Shown piece by piece: positions 49,101-57,483 of a DNA stretch of 64,000 nucleotides (positions are counted from its first letter, which is position 1; each line of letters opens with the position of its first letter). Both the position numbers and the translations under genes were made by a program. The DNA is from Pseudoduganella danionis. GTDB lineage: Bacteria > Pseudomonadota > Gammaproteobacteria > Burkholderiales > Burkholderiaceae_D. The stretch is from contig NZ_WNKW01000001.1 of the NCBI RefSeq assembly GCF_009720775.1, positions 1,798,001 to 1,862,000 of the forward strand, read 5' to 3'. A model generated the notes under the pieces. The model was not told the origin of the DNA. It searched no databases and saw only the letters and a program-made list of their open reading frames with translations.

Positions 49101-49399
49101 ATAGCAACGGCAAGACCGATGCGGGCGAGCTGATGTCGCTGGAGCAGGCCGGTGTGGCCAGCCTCAAGGTGAGCTATGTGGAACTGCCGTTCGTTGATGC
49201 CAATAACAACGTGCATCTGGAACGCAGCAGCGTGGTGATGAGCAATGGCCAGAGCGCCGACATGACTGACGTCTACTTCAACGTGGCGCGCGAAGATGCA
49301 CAGGCTGCGGGCGTTACCACGGCGACGATTGCCGATCTGATTGGTGGTGAAATTGTGACAACGTTAGTTGGCCAAAATCAAATTCCTGCACTTATTTAA
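43190..49399 (+). CDS. Giant secreted protein with 14 SdrD-B-like repeats, probable type I secretion substrate
   Basis: 2069 aa. There is no signal peptide (start MSVQLVKTSINVFEDTQ). Residues ~1-225: cadherin/VCBS-like beta domain with VDPVNDAPVAG. Residues ~229-1865: 14 SdrD B-like Ig-fold repeats, each opening with a LGDxVWxDxNxNGxQD calcium loop. Residues ~1870-2069: C-terminal module with DLNGDGIHTI and three EF-hand-like loops (DSNGNGSIDD, DSNHDGVVDAKD, DANSNGKTDAGE), of the kind found at the ends of type I-secreted RTX-like proteins. A cell-surface or extracellular adhesin/matrix protein is likely. No T1SS genes are adjacent. It has its own promoter and a coupled leader ORF. Confidence 0.88.
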   Translation: MSVQLVKTSINVFEDTQNTFEIRDLLKKAGFNSTSELSITSITVTLPDGSKSTVNTGLFGMVDKDTVYVRPGEWAKDWFGKFTTLDLVVEDKAGGTAVNLGLTVNVDPVNDAPVAGNKVFDLSNGAAVVLSSTDFGFVDPVEHDGFKSVIVTSLPSAGQLMLNGVEVTANTEITVADIDAGHLSFVPSQTQAGSFDVGFHVRDTGGTVGPGAADTSVVENHLIFNVPKAHLGDFVWEDTNGNGVQDSGEAGLGDVVVELKDGSGNVVASTKTDASGKYQFDVNPGTYSVTVQAPNGYAATSKAAGGSDATDSDIDAQGNTGSITLTPGETNNKADAGLVRPVSLGSTVWYDTNRDGIQNDGETGVAGVKVSLLDASGQPTGVTATTDANGHYQFSGLKPGSYSVQFDKTTLPTDYLFTAQGQGGDAAKDSDADLDTGGTAQVTLKSGDTAQHLDAGIVVRQATVGDRVWEDTNGNGQQDAGEQGIDGALVSLKDASGKVVSTVTTHDGGQYSFTVDPGTYTVSVAPPSGYSFTAAGKGSDGALDSDVNSSGNVTVTVGAGEVNRDVDAGIYRPASLSEVVWIDSNRDGRLNNGEVGAAGIKVTLLDANGNPVAGASAVTDANGHYQFNGLAPGVYSVQFDKSTLPVGYNFTSAAQGAPGGGGSDADTGSGKTGEITLASGDNLTVRAGLTIQQGTLGDRVWEDSNGNGVQDSGETGIDGVQVDLKDSLGNTVASTVSHDGGQYSFTVDPGTYSIAVTAPIGYGISAKNQGSNAAADSDIDAAGTSGSVTLTAGQSNTTMDAGLYKFAELGDVVWNDANRNGVQDTDETGRAGVKVTLLDSAGKVVASSTTDVDGHYLFNNLKPGTYSVQFDKTTLGTGYAFSSAHAGTDGTLDSDADASTGLTQQVTLTSGGSNHDLDAGVVALQATIGDRVWEDKNGNGIQDAGEAGLVGVKVDLKDEAGNIVKTTSTGTDGKYSFTVDAGKYAISVTAPDGMFATSKDAGSNDGVDSDIDASGQSDLISVAPGQSNVNLDAGLYKGATLGDRVWLDTNRNGLQDTGELGLAGVKVILLDQAGNPTGVSATTDANGSYSFTNLKPGTYSVQFDKTSLPTNYIFTSADQGSSDAKDSDANVTTGKTAQVTLASGQVNNDLDAGVMAIQAKLGDTVWEDKNGNGVQDSGESGLCGVTVQLKDASGKVVATTATDAAGHYTFTADPGSYTVSVTAPSGYSFTSKDAGTDDAKDSDFSSAGVSNVVKLAAAEVNNTVDAGLYKAAALGDRVWFDSNKNGLQDYDECGVAGVKVILLDADGKQVGNAVTTDCDGNYMFSKLKPGVYTVQFDKNSLPEGMSFTKANQGSSDTLDSDVAANGVSHNVTLVSGQTDKSVDAGVVAAATIGDKVWIDKNGNGLQDDGSDSGKAGVTVELRNAAGNVVKTTTTDVNGNYKFSVEAGTYSVSVKAPTGYSLTTAGVGTDRALDSDADASGSLGTVTVAAGQNVSNLDAGLYQKASIGDKVWYDTNGDGIKQSAELGAANVTVSLLNEKGVVVATDVTDSSGNYLFTDLGPGKYAVKFNAPSGYMFTKQDQGSNDSVDSDAGANGVTSQFSVSSGTNDLTREAGLIKSASIGNLVWEDSNYNGVQDAGEAGVDGVTVKLYDANNVLKATTVTHDGGQYQFTGLAAGSYQVEVTNKTGYYFTKTGAGTSTTNSDITSVSGSTGRMDTITLASGQDVSNKDAGVYRKASIGDKVWRDANHNGVQDSGEEGIGGISVSLFDSTTNKQVGSTIKTDASGNYKFADLNPGTYYLVFDKTNVTVTFASDKGTYNMSNWKWGVKNVGSNDAIDSDVVGDGKDYANVTHTDSITLTSGKNDMSWDATITPIAIDLNGDGIHTIAREAMTGSFDLLGTGKAIQTGWLSASDGFLAIDSNGNGSIDDISELFGGAAKGSGFAKLETYDSNHDGVVDAKDAQFASLRIWQDANSNGKTDAGELMSLEQAGVASLKVSYVELPFVDANNNVHLERSSVVMSNGQSADMTDVYFNVAREDAQAAGVTTATIADLIGGEIVTTLVGQNQIPALI
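43873..48790 (+). repeat. Tandem array of 14 SdrD-B-like repeats (seven A/B pairs)
   Basis: In-frame repeats of ~105-120 codons. Type A units carry WEDxNGNG, VxLKD and DPGTYSVxVxAPxGY; type B units carry WxDxNRxG, VxLLD and LKPGTYSVQFDKTxLP. They alternate strictly from 1 to about 11 and more loosely in the last three, so the duplication unit is an A+B pair of ~690 bp. Confidence 0.85.
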
Positions 49400-49441
49400 G
49401 ATTTTTTGATAAAATATTCTAAAGACAACTAAGATTACATT

Positions 49442-50158
49442 ATGAAAACTCAATTCAACAAAGTAATGCAAGCCGCAGTTGCTGCTGCCGCCCTGACTTT
49501 CGCCACCGCCAGCTACGCGTCGCCGGATGTGTATTCGAGCACGAAACTTCTTGAAGAAAATATCGAAGTAAATGCTGCGGGCAGCAAATATTTCAAAGAC
49601 GTGGAATTCGCGGGGTCGCTGTATATCGGCGTACAGGTTTATGAAATGTTTAATGCAAACAACGCGACGCAGCGTTACGTTGCTTACTGCATCCAGCCAG
49701 ACGTAGACGTACAGCCGGGCGCTACCTACACTGCAAGCTATAATTTCACGCCATCGGCCGATGTGCGCAAGCTGTACGAATCTTCGTTTGCCAGCACTGT
49801 CGGCAATGCTGAAAAGCAGAAGGCATTCCAGCTGGCATTGTGGGAATTGCAGAACGACGACAACAACCTGAGCTATGTCGATGCAAATAGCAAGCAGTAT
49901 TTTGCAGCCGGTCAGAGCCCTACTGTTGATATGGCTGCTGCCATGCTGGTAAGTGCGAGCAACTATACCCTGGGCGTGAATCACTATAGCTACGTAACGT
50001 TTGAAGGCAATGCGAATGGTGTCGAGTCGCAGCAGCTGCTGGGCGTACGCGAAGTAACTGCCGTACCGGAAGCGGATACCTGGGCCATGATGGCTGTGGG
50101 GCTGGGCCTGGTCGGTCTGGTTGGCCGTCGCAAGCAAAAGAACGAAAAATTCGCTTAA
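49442..50158 (+). CDS. PEP-CTERM protein with a thioester (TQXA/TED)-like domain
   Basis: 238 aa. Signal peptide about 1-26 (TASYASPD), a beta-rich body and a PEP-CTERM tail: VPEADTWAMMAVGLGLVGLV then GRRKQK. The body has AYCIQPDVDV (Cys83) and KAFQLALWELQND (Gln130), the two blocks that make the Cys-Gln thioester in class II TED/TQXA adhesion domains. It begins 42 nt after the giant protein gene, probably the same operon, so it may be a partner at the surface. AGGA-like signal is weak. A terminator follows. Confidence 0.72.
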   Translation: MKTQFNKVMQAAVAAAALTFATASYASPDVYSSTKLLEENIEVNAAGSKYFKDVEFAGSLYIGVQVYEMFNANNATQRYVAYCIQPDVDVQPGATYTASYNFTPSADVRKLYESSFASTVGNAEKQKAFQLALWELQNDDNNLSYVDANSKQYFAAGQSPTVDMAAAMLVSASNYTLGVNHYSYVTFEGNANGVESQQLLGVREVTAVPEADTWAMMAVGLGLVGLVGRRKQKNEKFA

Positions 50159-50180
50159 TTCCCTGAGAATCTAAGCCCGG

Positions 50181-50218
50181 CCGCGCCGTCGCAGCACTCC
50201 TGCACGGCGCGGTTTTTT
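50181..50218 (+). terminator. Rho-independent terminator after the PEP-CTERM gene
   Basis: CCGCGCCGT / ACGGCGCGG stem extended by GCAG/CTGC inside, then TTTTTT. It closes the giant protein / PEP-CTERM transcription unit. Confidence 0.88.
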
Positions 50219-50303
50219 ATTGTTCTTAATTAAGCTGTCTCCCGCTTTGGTGCCAATATGTGGCACACTTCGGGCTCGTCTATGCAAACCTTCACCGGAG
50301 CCC

Positions 50304-51561
50304 ATGAGTCTTATGCAGAATTTGCCCTTCGAATGGCTGGTCGGCCTGCGCTACACGCGCGCTGGCAAGCGCAGCGGGCGCAATAGTTTTATCTCGTTTA
50401 TTTCGCTGATATCCATGGCCGGCATCGGCCTCGGTGTCGCGGCTCTGATCGTCGTGCTGTCCGTCATGAACGGCTTCCAGAAGGAAGTCACGGACCGCAT
50501 GCTGTCCGTGCTGGCCCACGTGGAAGTGTTCGATGCGCGCGGCGCCATGCCGGACTGGCACGCGGCGGCGGCCGAAGCACGCCGCAATCCCGCCGTGATC
50601 GGCGCCGCCCCGTTCGCCGAAACCCAGGGCATGCTGGTACGTGACGATGTGCTGCGGCCTGCCATCATCCGTGGCGTGCTGCCGGAGCAGGAGCCGAATG
50701 TGTCGGACGTGGCCAAGCAGACGCGCCGCGGCAGCTTCAATGCGCTGCAGCCGGGTAGCTACAACATCGTGCTGGGCATCGAACTGGCGCGTGCCTTGCG
50801 CGTCAATCTGGGCGAAAAGGTCACGCTGGCGCTGGCTCAAGGCCAGCCCACGCCGGCCGGTGTGCTGCCGCGCGTACGCACCTTCACGGTGGTCGGCATA
50901 TTCGAAGCCGGGCATAACGAATTCGATTCCGCGCTGGCGTTTGTCCATCTAACCGATGCGGAAAAGTTGCTGCGGCTGGATGCGCCGGCCGGCCTGCGTT
51001 TGCGGCTGGTAGATATGCATCAGGCGCCGCAAGTGGCGCAGCAACTCAAGAACAGCATGTCGGGCGACTTGATCATGCGCGACTGGTCCAAACTGAATGC
51101 CAACTGGTTTGCTGCCGTACAGACGGAAAAACGCATGATGTTCATCATCCTGACGCTGATCATCGCCGTGGCAGCGTTCAATCTGGTGTCGACGCTGGTG
51201 ATGACGGTGACCGACAAGCAGGCCGACATCGCCATCCTGCGCACGTTGGGCGCGACGCCGCGTTCCATCATGAAGATCTTTATGATACAGGGCGCGTTGG
51301 TGGGCATATTGGGCACCATCATTGGCGTCGGGCTGGGCGTGCTGGTGGCGCTCAACATCGACGTGATCGTACCGTTTATCGAGCATTTACTGGGAGTGCA
51401 GTTCTTGTCCAAGGATATCTATTACATCAGCACCGTGCCGTCCGACCTGCGCTGGCCTGACGTGTTCAAGATCGGTGGCGTGGCCGTACTGCTGGCGTTT
51501 GTGGCCACGTTGTACCCGAGCTGGTGGGCCGCCCGCGTGAAACCTGCGGAGGCACTGCGTT

Positions 51562-51569
<8 letters not shown>
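50304..51569 (+). CDS. Lipoprotein-releasing ABC transporter permease (LolC/LolF type)
   Basis: 421-aa MacB-like permease that extracts mature lipoproteins from the inner membrane for LolA. Four hydrophobic segments: one near residues 20-50 ([27 protein letters not shown], split around GF) and three after ~270; a large periplasmic domain between. ATG 50304 with GGAG upstream and the family start [12 protein letters not shown]. Only one permease gene precedes lolD here, so it probably works as a LolF-type homodimer with LolD, not as a LolC-LolE pair; a second permease elsewhere is not excluded. Confidence 0.88.
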
Positions 51570-52257
<688 letters not shown>

Positions 52258-52260
52258 CCC

Positions 52261-53052
52261 ATGTGGATCGATACCCACTGCCATCTGGATGCGCACGAGT
52301 TTGCCGGAGATGGCGTGGGGCAGGCCGTGCTGGCGCTCCAGCAGGGTGTGCAGATGATCGTGATACCGGCTGTCGAGGCGGCCAATTTCGCCACGGTGGC
52401 GGCGCTGGCCGCCAGCGCCGGCAATGCCAGCTATGCGCTCGGCATCCATCCCATCTACGTTCCCCAGGCCAGCGAGGATGATCTGCTGGTGCTGCGCCGG
52501 CAGGTCGAAGCCGCCATGGCCGATCCGCGTTTTGTCGCGCTGGGCGAAATCGGGCTGGATTTCTTTATTCCCATGCTGACCGAACTGGCCATGCGCGAGA
52601 AGCAGATCCATTTCCTGCGCGAGCAGCTGAAGATCGCGCGCGAGTTTGAACTGCCGGTGTTGCTGCATGTGCGGCGTTCGCAGGATGTGGTGCTCAAGCA
52701 TGTGCGCCAGATCCGGCCCGCCGGCGGCATTGCTCATGCTTTCAATGGCAGCATGCAGCAGGCACAGGCCTATATCGATGCCGGCTTCAAACTGGGTTTT
52801 GGCGGCGCAATGACCTATACCCGCGCCTTGCAGATCCGCCGTCTGGCCACGGAGCTGCCGCTGTCGGCCATCGTGCTCGAGACGGATGCTCCCGATATTG
52901 CACCGAGCTGGATACATCCGGGCCGCAACAGCCCGGACCAGCTGGCCCGCATCGGTGCCGAACTGGCCCAGTTGCGCGGGCTGCCCTTAGCAGAAGTGGC
53001 GCAGGCCACCACGGCCAACGCGCAGGCGGTACTGCCCCGGCTGCCCCTTTGA
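52261..53052 (+). CDS. TatD-family metal-dependent hydrolase
   Basis: 263-aa TIM-barrel deoxyribonuclease-type protein. Metal ligands: WIDTHCHLD at the N-terminus (HxH), GEIGLDF (Glu), LHVRRSQDV (His), and ETDAPDIAPSW (Asp). It lies 3 nt after lolD in one operon. TatD/YcfH-like members process DNA 3' ends; the exact substrate is unknown. Confidence 0.88.
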   Translation: MWIDTHCHLDAHEFAGDGVGQAVLALQQGVQMIVIPAVEAANFATVAALAASAGNASYALGIHPIYVPQASEDDLLVLRRQVEAAMADPRFVALGEIGLDFFIPMLTELAMREKQIHFLREQLKIAREFELPVLLHVRRSQDVVLKHVRQIRPAGGIAHAFNGSMQQAQAYIDAGFKLGFGGAMTYTRALQIRRLATELPLSAIVLETDAPDIAPSWIHPGRNSPDQLARIGAELAQLRGLPLAEVAQATTANAQAVLPRLPL

Positions 53053-53155
53053 TGCAGTTCAAGCTAGCAGCAAGTGCTAGCGCACGGTAGGTTTTCCGGC
53101 GGCGTGCACGCGCATAATCAGCAGACCTGAAAGCCATCCTGACCGGAGCGACGCC

Positions 53156-53962
53156 ATGAAAAGAGCGATAGCGCTGTGCTGCTGTGCCATGCTGCTGGGC
53201 GTTGGCCTGCCTGTTGCGGCTCAAACCAGTGAGGTGATCGAGCGCGTTGTCGATGTGCCGCGCTGCAGCCAACCGGCCGCCAAAGTAGTATTTTCTGAAT
53301 TCAAATGCAAATCGGCTGATTGCTCGAGCGGGGCAGGGCAGAACGATCCGCGCCAGTACCGCTGGTGGGAGCGTGCGGGCAATGTGGCCCAGCCCAGCTA
53401 TACGGGAGTCGGTACAGGCATGACAGAAATGCTGGCGACGGCCCTGACCCAAACCGGCTGCTTTGATGTACAGGAGCGCGCCACGATCGATGAAATCAAC
53501 CGGGAACTGGCGTTGGTCGGCAAGAAGGTGGAAGCGGAAGCAGCGGATTATCTGATCAGCGGCTCGATTACATCACTGGGCTTCGAGCAGAGTTCGACGG
53601 GGCTTGGCGGCTTGAGTAGTCTGGGGGGCGTATTGGGGCTGATCGCCGGTTCCATCGATTACAAGAAATCGCGGGTGCACATGAATATGGATATCCGCGT
53701 GGTGGACGTGCGGCGGGCTCGCGTCGTCGCCTCGCGCACTTTTCAGGCGAATAACGAGAAGAACGGTTTCGGCATAGGCGCACTGGGCTGGGGTGGCGGC
53801 GTTGCGCTGGGCGGCAACCACGCCAGCATCAGCGGCTCGCCGCTGGAGGAAGTGGCGCGCGACCTGCTGGTACGGGCCAGCTCTTTCATCACCACGACGC
53901 TGGCAGCAGCGAATATCACTGAGCATGTGGCCGTGCAGGCCAGCAATGTCGCGCCGCGCTAG
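53156..53962 (+). CDS. Exported CsgG/HfaB-like protein
   Basis: 268 aa with a signal peptide (about 1-23, PVAAQT cut). The fold pattern is that of CsgG-family proteins: GVGTGMTEMLATALTQTGCFDVQERATIDEI, then ADYLISGSITSLGFEQSS and DIRVVDVRRARVVASRTF. There is no lipobox cysteine at the cleavage site, unlike true CsgG, so not a classical curli pore; a conserved CSSG/CKS pair may form disulfides. It stands alone with its own gap of 103 nt upstream. Confidence 0.72.
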   Translation: MKRAIALCCCAMLLGVGLPVAAQTSEVIERVVDVPRCSQPAAKVVFSEFKCKSADCSSGAGQNDPRQYRWWERAGNVAQPSYTGVGTGMTEMLATALTQTGCFDVQERATIDEINRELALVGKKVEAEAADYLISGSITSLGFEQSSTGLGGLSSLGGVLGLIAGSIDYKKSRVHMNMDIRVVDVRRARVVASRTFQANNEKNGFGIGALGWGGGVALGGNHASISGSPLEEVARDLLVRASSFITTTLAAANITEHVAVQASNVAPR

Positions 53963-54025
53963 TTCGCGCTAGGCGTAATGTCGGTCTTGCGTGCAGGTAG
54001 GGCGATAGGCACTTCGGGCTAAGTC

Positions 54026-56506
54026 ATGCGGCTGTTCAGCATCAGCTTTGTCGGTGGTGTGCTGCTGTTGCAGCAGCAGGCCAGTTTGCCGACGTGGCCG
54101 TACGTGCTGGCTGCTGCCGCATGTATTTGCGGCCTTGCCCCGCTTGATAGGCTTGGTGTGCAGCGCCGCTACGGCCAGTGGGGCCGCCGGCCAGTGGGGT
54201 TGCTGCGCCATTTGCCGCCCGTATGCTGTGGCGCTATCGGCGGCTTCCTTTGGGCTGCGTTGCTGGCCTATCTGGCGCTGGCTGAAAACCTGCATCGGCA
54301 GGACGAGGGGCGCGATCTGCGTGTGACGGGCATCATCGACAGCCTGCCTAGTCGGAGTACTCAGGGGTTGCGCTTCAATTTCCGTGTTGAGCGCGTGCTG
54401 TCACCAACGGCGGGCGCCATCCCTGCACGGTTAGCGCTAGGTTGGTACAGCGGCTACCACCAGCCGCAGCAAGGGACAGCAGCATTGCCCGCGCTGCACG
54501 CGGGCCAGCGCTGGGAGCTGACGGTGCGTCTGCAACGCCCACACGGCAATGCCAACCCGTACGGCTACGATTACGAAGTGTGGCTGCTTGAGCAGGGCCT
54601 GCGTGCCACGGGTTATGTACGCGACACCGGCAAGGCACGACTGCTTGATGCCTACGCTGCCTGCGCTACCTGCCTGATAGAAGTCGCGCGCGGTGGGCTG
54701 CGCAGTCGTATCGAAGCCGAACTGGCGGGACGGCGCTATAGCCCAGTCATCGTGGCGCTGGTGGTGGGCGATCAGCATGGCATCCGTGCGCCCGACTGGC
54801 AGGTTTTCACGCGCACGGGCATCAGCCACCTGATTTCCATCTCGGGTCTGCATGTCACCATGGTGGCGGGTCTTGCCGCGATGTGCGCGGCTTGGTTATG
54901 GCGCCGTTCCTTCTTCACCGCGGCGCAACTGCCTTTAGTGCTACCAGCCCAGAAAGTGGCGGCACTAGCCGGTGCGCTGGTCGCATGGTCATATGTAATG
55001 CTCGCAGGCTCAGGCGTTCCCGCCCAGCGCACGCTGTACATGTTGCTGGTGGTCGCGCTGGCTTTGTGGAGCGGGCGCATTGCCCGTTTCAGTCACGTGC
55101 TGTGCAGCGCGCTGCTGCTGGTGGTGTTACTCGATCCGTGGGCAGTGCTGTGGCCAGGCTTCTGGCTCTCGTTTGGTGCGGTAGCGGTGTTACTGTACGC
55201 AGGAAGCGGACGGCTGCGAGGCAGCAGTCACGGCCAGCAGCCCGATCCCGGCAGTGGGCGTCAGCCGGTAAGCAGGCCACTGCTGGCACGTTGCCACGGC
55301 GTGTTGGCCGAGGCGGCGCATGCGCAGTATGCCGTGACGATGGGCTTGTTACCTTTGACGCTGCTCCTGTTTGCGCAGATATCGCTGGTCAGTCCAGTGG
55401 CCAACGCGCTCGCGATACCGCTCGTCAGCCTGATTATCACGCCATTAGCATTACTGGGCAGCGTGGCGCCACAACCGTTGTGCTCACTGCTGTTGTGGCT
55501 GGCGCACGTCCTGTTCGCCATGCTGGCGCAGTTGCTGACATGGCTCGCAGCGCAGCCGCTGGCAGTGTGGCAGGCACCCGCTGCATCGCTGGGGCTGTTC
55601 TGCTGGGCCTTGCTGGGAACCTTATGGCTGCTGGCTCCGCGCGGCTGGCCGCTACGCTGGCTCGGGCTGGCCAGTTGGATTCCGCTGCTGCTAGCCCAAG
55701 CGCGCGCACCGTGCCCGGGCGCCATGCAGGTAACAGCGTTCGATGTGGGGCAGGGCATGGCTGTGCTGGTGGAAACGCACAACCACCGCCTGCTGTATGA
55801 CACGGGCCCCGCCTATGGACGGGAGGCCAATGCGGGCAGCCGCATCATACTGCCCTACTTGCAGGCGCGCGGTATCGCCATGCTGGACGGCCTAATCGTC
55901 AGCCATAGCGACAGCGACCATGCCGGCGGCGCGCAAGCCATCCTCGCGGCCATGCCGAGCGTGCCGCTATGGTCTTCGCTGCCTTCAGGGCATGCGCTGC
56001 TGCGCATGGCCGGACAGTCCATGGCGTGCAGGGCCGGCCAGCAGTGGGACTGGGATGGCGTGCATTTCGAGATGCTACACCCGCCTGCAGCGGAGCTGGC
56101 AGCGCAGGGCATCAGACCGAATGCGCGTGCCTGCAGCATGAAAATCAGTTCGGCTGCTGGTAGCCTGCTGTTGGTGGCGGATATCGAAGCTGCACAGGAG
56201 CACGCACTGGTGCAGCGTTATGGCAGCCAGTTGCGCGCCAGCGTGTTGCTCGCGCCCCACCACGGCAGCAAGACCTCGTCCACGCTGGAGTTTCTAGAGA
56301 CTGTACAGCCCGAACACGCGCTGTTCCAGCTGGGTTACCGCAATCGCTACCACCATCCCCATCCCGCTGTCTGGGCCCGTTACGGCGCGCAGCAGATCAA
56401 GCGCTGGCGCACCGACGAGAGCGGCGCGATCGAACTCAGCTTCGATACGACTGTGCAGATCAGCGCCTATCGTGAGCGCCACGTGCGCTACTGGTACGGC
56501 CGATAA
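54026..56506 (+). CDS. comEC: DNA-internalisation competence protein ComEC/Rec2
   Basis: 826-aa inner-membrane channel for single-stranded DNA uptake. N-terminal DUF4131/OB region (about 1-220) with hydrophobic segments, the Competence domain with FTRTGISHLISISGLHVTM, many membrane helices (~250-540), then a metallo-beta-lactamase domain with FDVGQGMAVLVETHN, VSHSDSDHAGG (HxDxDH-like) and LAPHHGSKTSS. Full length. Its presence suggests potential natural transformation. Starts 63 nt after the CsgG-like gene; no strong ribosome binding site. Confidence 0.93.
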   Translation: MRLFSISFVGGVLLLQQQASLPTWPYVLAAAACICGLAPLDRLGVQRRYGQWGRRPVGLLRHLPPVCCGAIGGFLWAALLAYLALAENLHRQDEGRDLRVTGIIDSLPSRSTQGLRFNFRVERVLSPTAGAIPARLALGWYSGYHQPQQGTAALPALHAGQRWELTVRLQRPHGNANPYGYDYEVWLLEQGLRATGYVRDTGKARLLDAYAACATCLIEVARGGLRSRIEAELAGRRYSPVIVALVVGDQHGIRAPDWQVFTRTGISHLISISGLHVTMVAGLAAMCAAWLWRRSFFTAAQLPLVLPAQKVAALAGALVAWSYVMLAGSGVPAQRTLYMLLVVALALWSGRIARFSHVLCSALLLVVLLDPWAVLWPGFWLSFGAVAVLLYAGSGRLRGSSHGQQPDPGSGRQPVSRPLLARCHGVLAEAAHAQYAVTMGLLPLTLLLFAQISLVSPVANALAIPLVSLIITPLALLGSVAPQPLCSLLLWLAHVLFAMLAQLLTWLAAQPLAVWQAPAASLGLFCWALLGTLWLLAPRGWPLRWLGLASWIPLLLAQARAPCPGAMQVTAFDVGQGMAVLVETHNHRLLYDTGPAYGREANAGSRIILPYLQARGIAMLDGLIVSHSDSDHAGGAQAILAAMPSVPLWSSLPSGHALLRMAGQSMACRAGQQWDWDGVHFEMLHPPAAELAAQGIRPNARACSMKISSAAGSLLLVADIEAAQEHALVQRYGSQLRASVLLAPHHGSKTSSTLEFLETVQPEHALFQLGYRNRYHHPHPAVWARYGAQQIKRWRTDESGAIELSFDTTVQISAYRERHVRYWYGR

Positions 56507-56582
56507 ATTAGAGCCTTTTGCCCAAGTTCTGGCGCCTGACTGCCATTACAATCGTTCAAAAACAACGATAGGGAGACTGCTT

Positions 56583-57428
56583 GTGAGTAAGCCCAAGCTG
56601 CATTTTGCGCATGCCAATAGCTATCCGGCAGGCGTGTACCGCCAGTACTTTGCTGCGCTGGAGCAGGATTTCGACATCCAGGCGCTGGATATGCACGGCC
56701 ACAGCACCCATTACCCCGTGAGCGATGGCTGGCCCAAGCTGGTGGAAGAGTACATCGGCGAACTGACCGCCCGTTACACTGAACCGGTGATTCTGGTCGG
56801 GCATTCGCTGGGCGGCATGCTGAGCCTGATGGTAGCGCGTGCGCGGCCCGATCTGGTGCGTTGCGTGGTCATGCTCGATGCGCCCGTGGTGGCCGGCTGG
56901 CGTGCCCTGTTCTGGCGTCTGATCAAATTGAGCGGCAATGCCTTCCGTGTGCCGCCGGCCAAGAACTCTATCCGCCGACGCAATGTGTGGCCGGATGCCG
57001 AGGCGGCCTACCAGCATTTTGCCGGCAAGGATATCTTCGCTGCATGGGCGCCCGGCGTGCTGCACGACTACATCAGCAGCGGCCTCAAACCCCATCCCGA
57101 AGGCGTGCAGCTGCGTTTTACGCGCGAAGTTGAAACCAGTATCTATGCCAGCCTGCCGCACCATCTGTCGCGTCTGGTGAAGCGGCCTTTCCCCACGCCG
57201 ATAGGCTTTATCGGCGGCACCGATTCGTGGGAAACCAGTCAGTCCGGCCACACCCACACGCAGGCGCTGGTGGGGCCGCATTTCCGCATCATACCGGGTG
57301 GCCATTTGTTCCCTATGGAGTCGCCCGAGCTGGCGGCGCAGGAAACCCGTGCCATGATCGTCAATCTGCTGGCCGAGGCGGGGAAAGAAAGCGGGAAAAA
57401 GCTGCCTCAGCGCAGGGCTTTCGCGTAA
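56583..57428 (+). CDS. Alpha/beta hydrolase
   Basis: 281-aa cytosolic alpha/beta hydrolase fold. Nucleophile elbow VGHSLGGML (GxSxG) near residue 80, an early [10 protein letters not shown] oxyanion-type segment, and catalytic His in [16 protein letters not shown] 56583 with AGGGAGA upstream is chosen; the longer frame would start inside comEC. Substrate unknown. It lies just before dcd. Confidence 0.85.
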   Translation: MSKPKLHFAHANSYPAGVYRQYFAALEQDFDIQALDMHGHSTHYPVSDGWPKLVEEYIGELTARYTEPVILVGHSLGGMLSLMVARARPDLVRCVVMLDAPVVAGWRALFWRLIKLSGNAFRVPPAKNSIRRRNVWPDAEAAYQHFAGKDIFAAWAPGVLHDYISSGLKPHPEGVQLRFTREVETSIYASLPHHLSRLVKRPFPTPIGFIGGTDSWETSQSGHTHTQALVGPHFRIIPGGHLFPMESPELAAQETRAMIVNLLAEAGKESGKKLPQRRAFA

Positions 57429-57483
57429 AATCTCGGGCATCCGGCGCGCCTGCGCCGCCCTTGAACTTAAGGATAGCCTTGCG

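Noticed and set aside
43343..49216. Long open frames (669 and 735 codons) on the strand opposite the giant gene
   Set aside because: They mirror the repeats of a clearly coding plus-strand protein; GC-rich codon use leaves the antisense frame open. No motif, promoter or ribosome binding site.
49406..49435. Own promoter (TTGATA-N18-TAAGAT) for the second PEP-CTERM gene
   Set aside because: The -10 would end 6 nt before the start codon, leaving a leaderless message; cotranscription is simpler.
54026..56506. Several plus-strand overlapping frames in comEC (for example 54883-55800)
   Set aside because: They are shadows in an alternate frame of a full-length ComEC with all domains in order.
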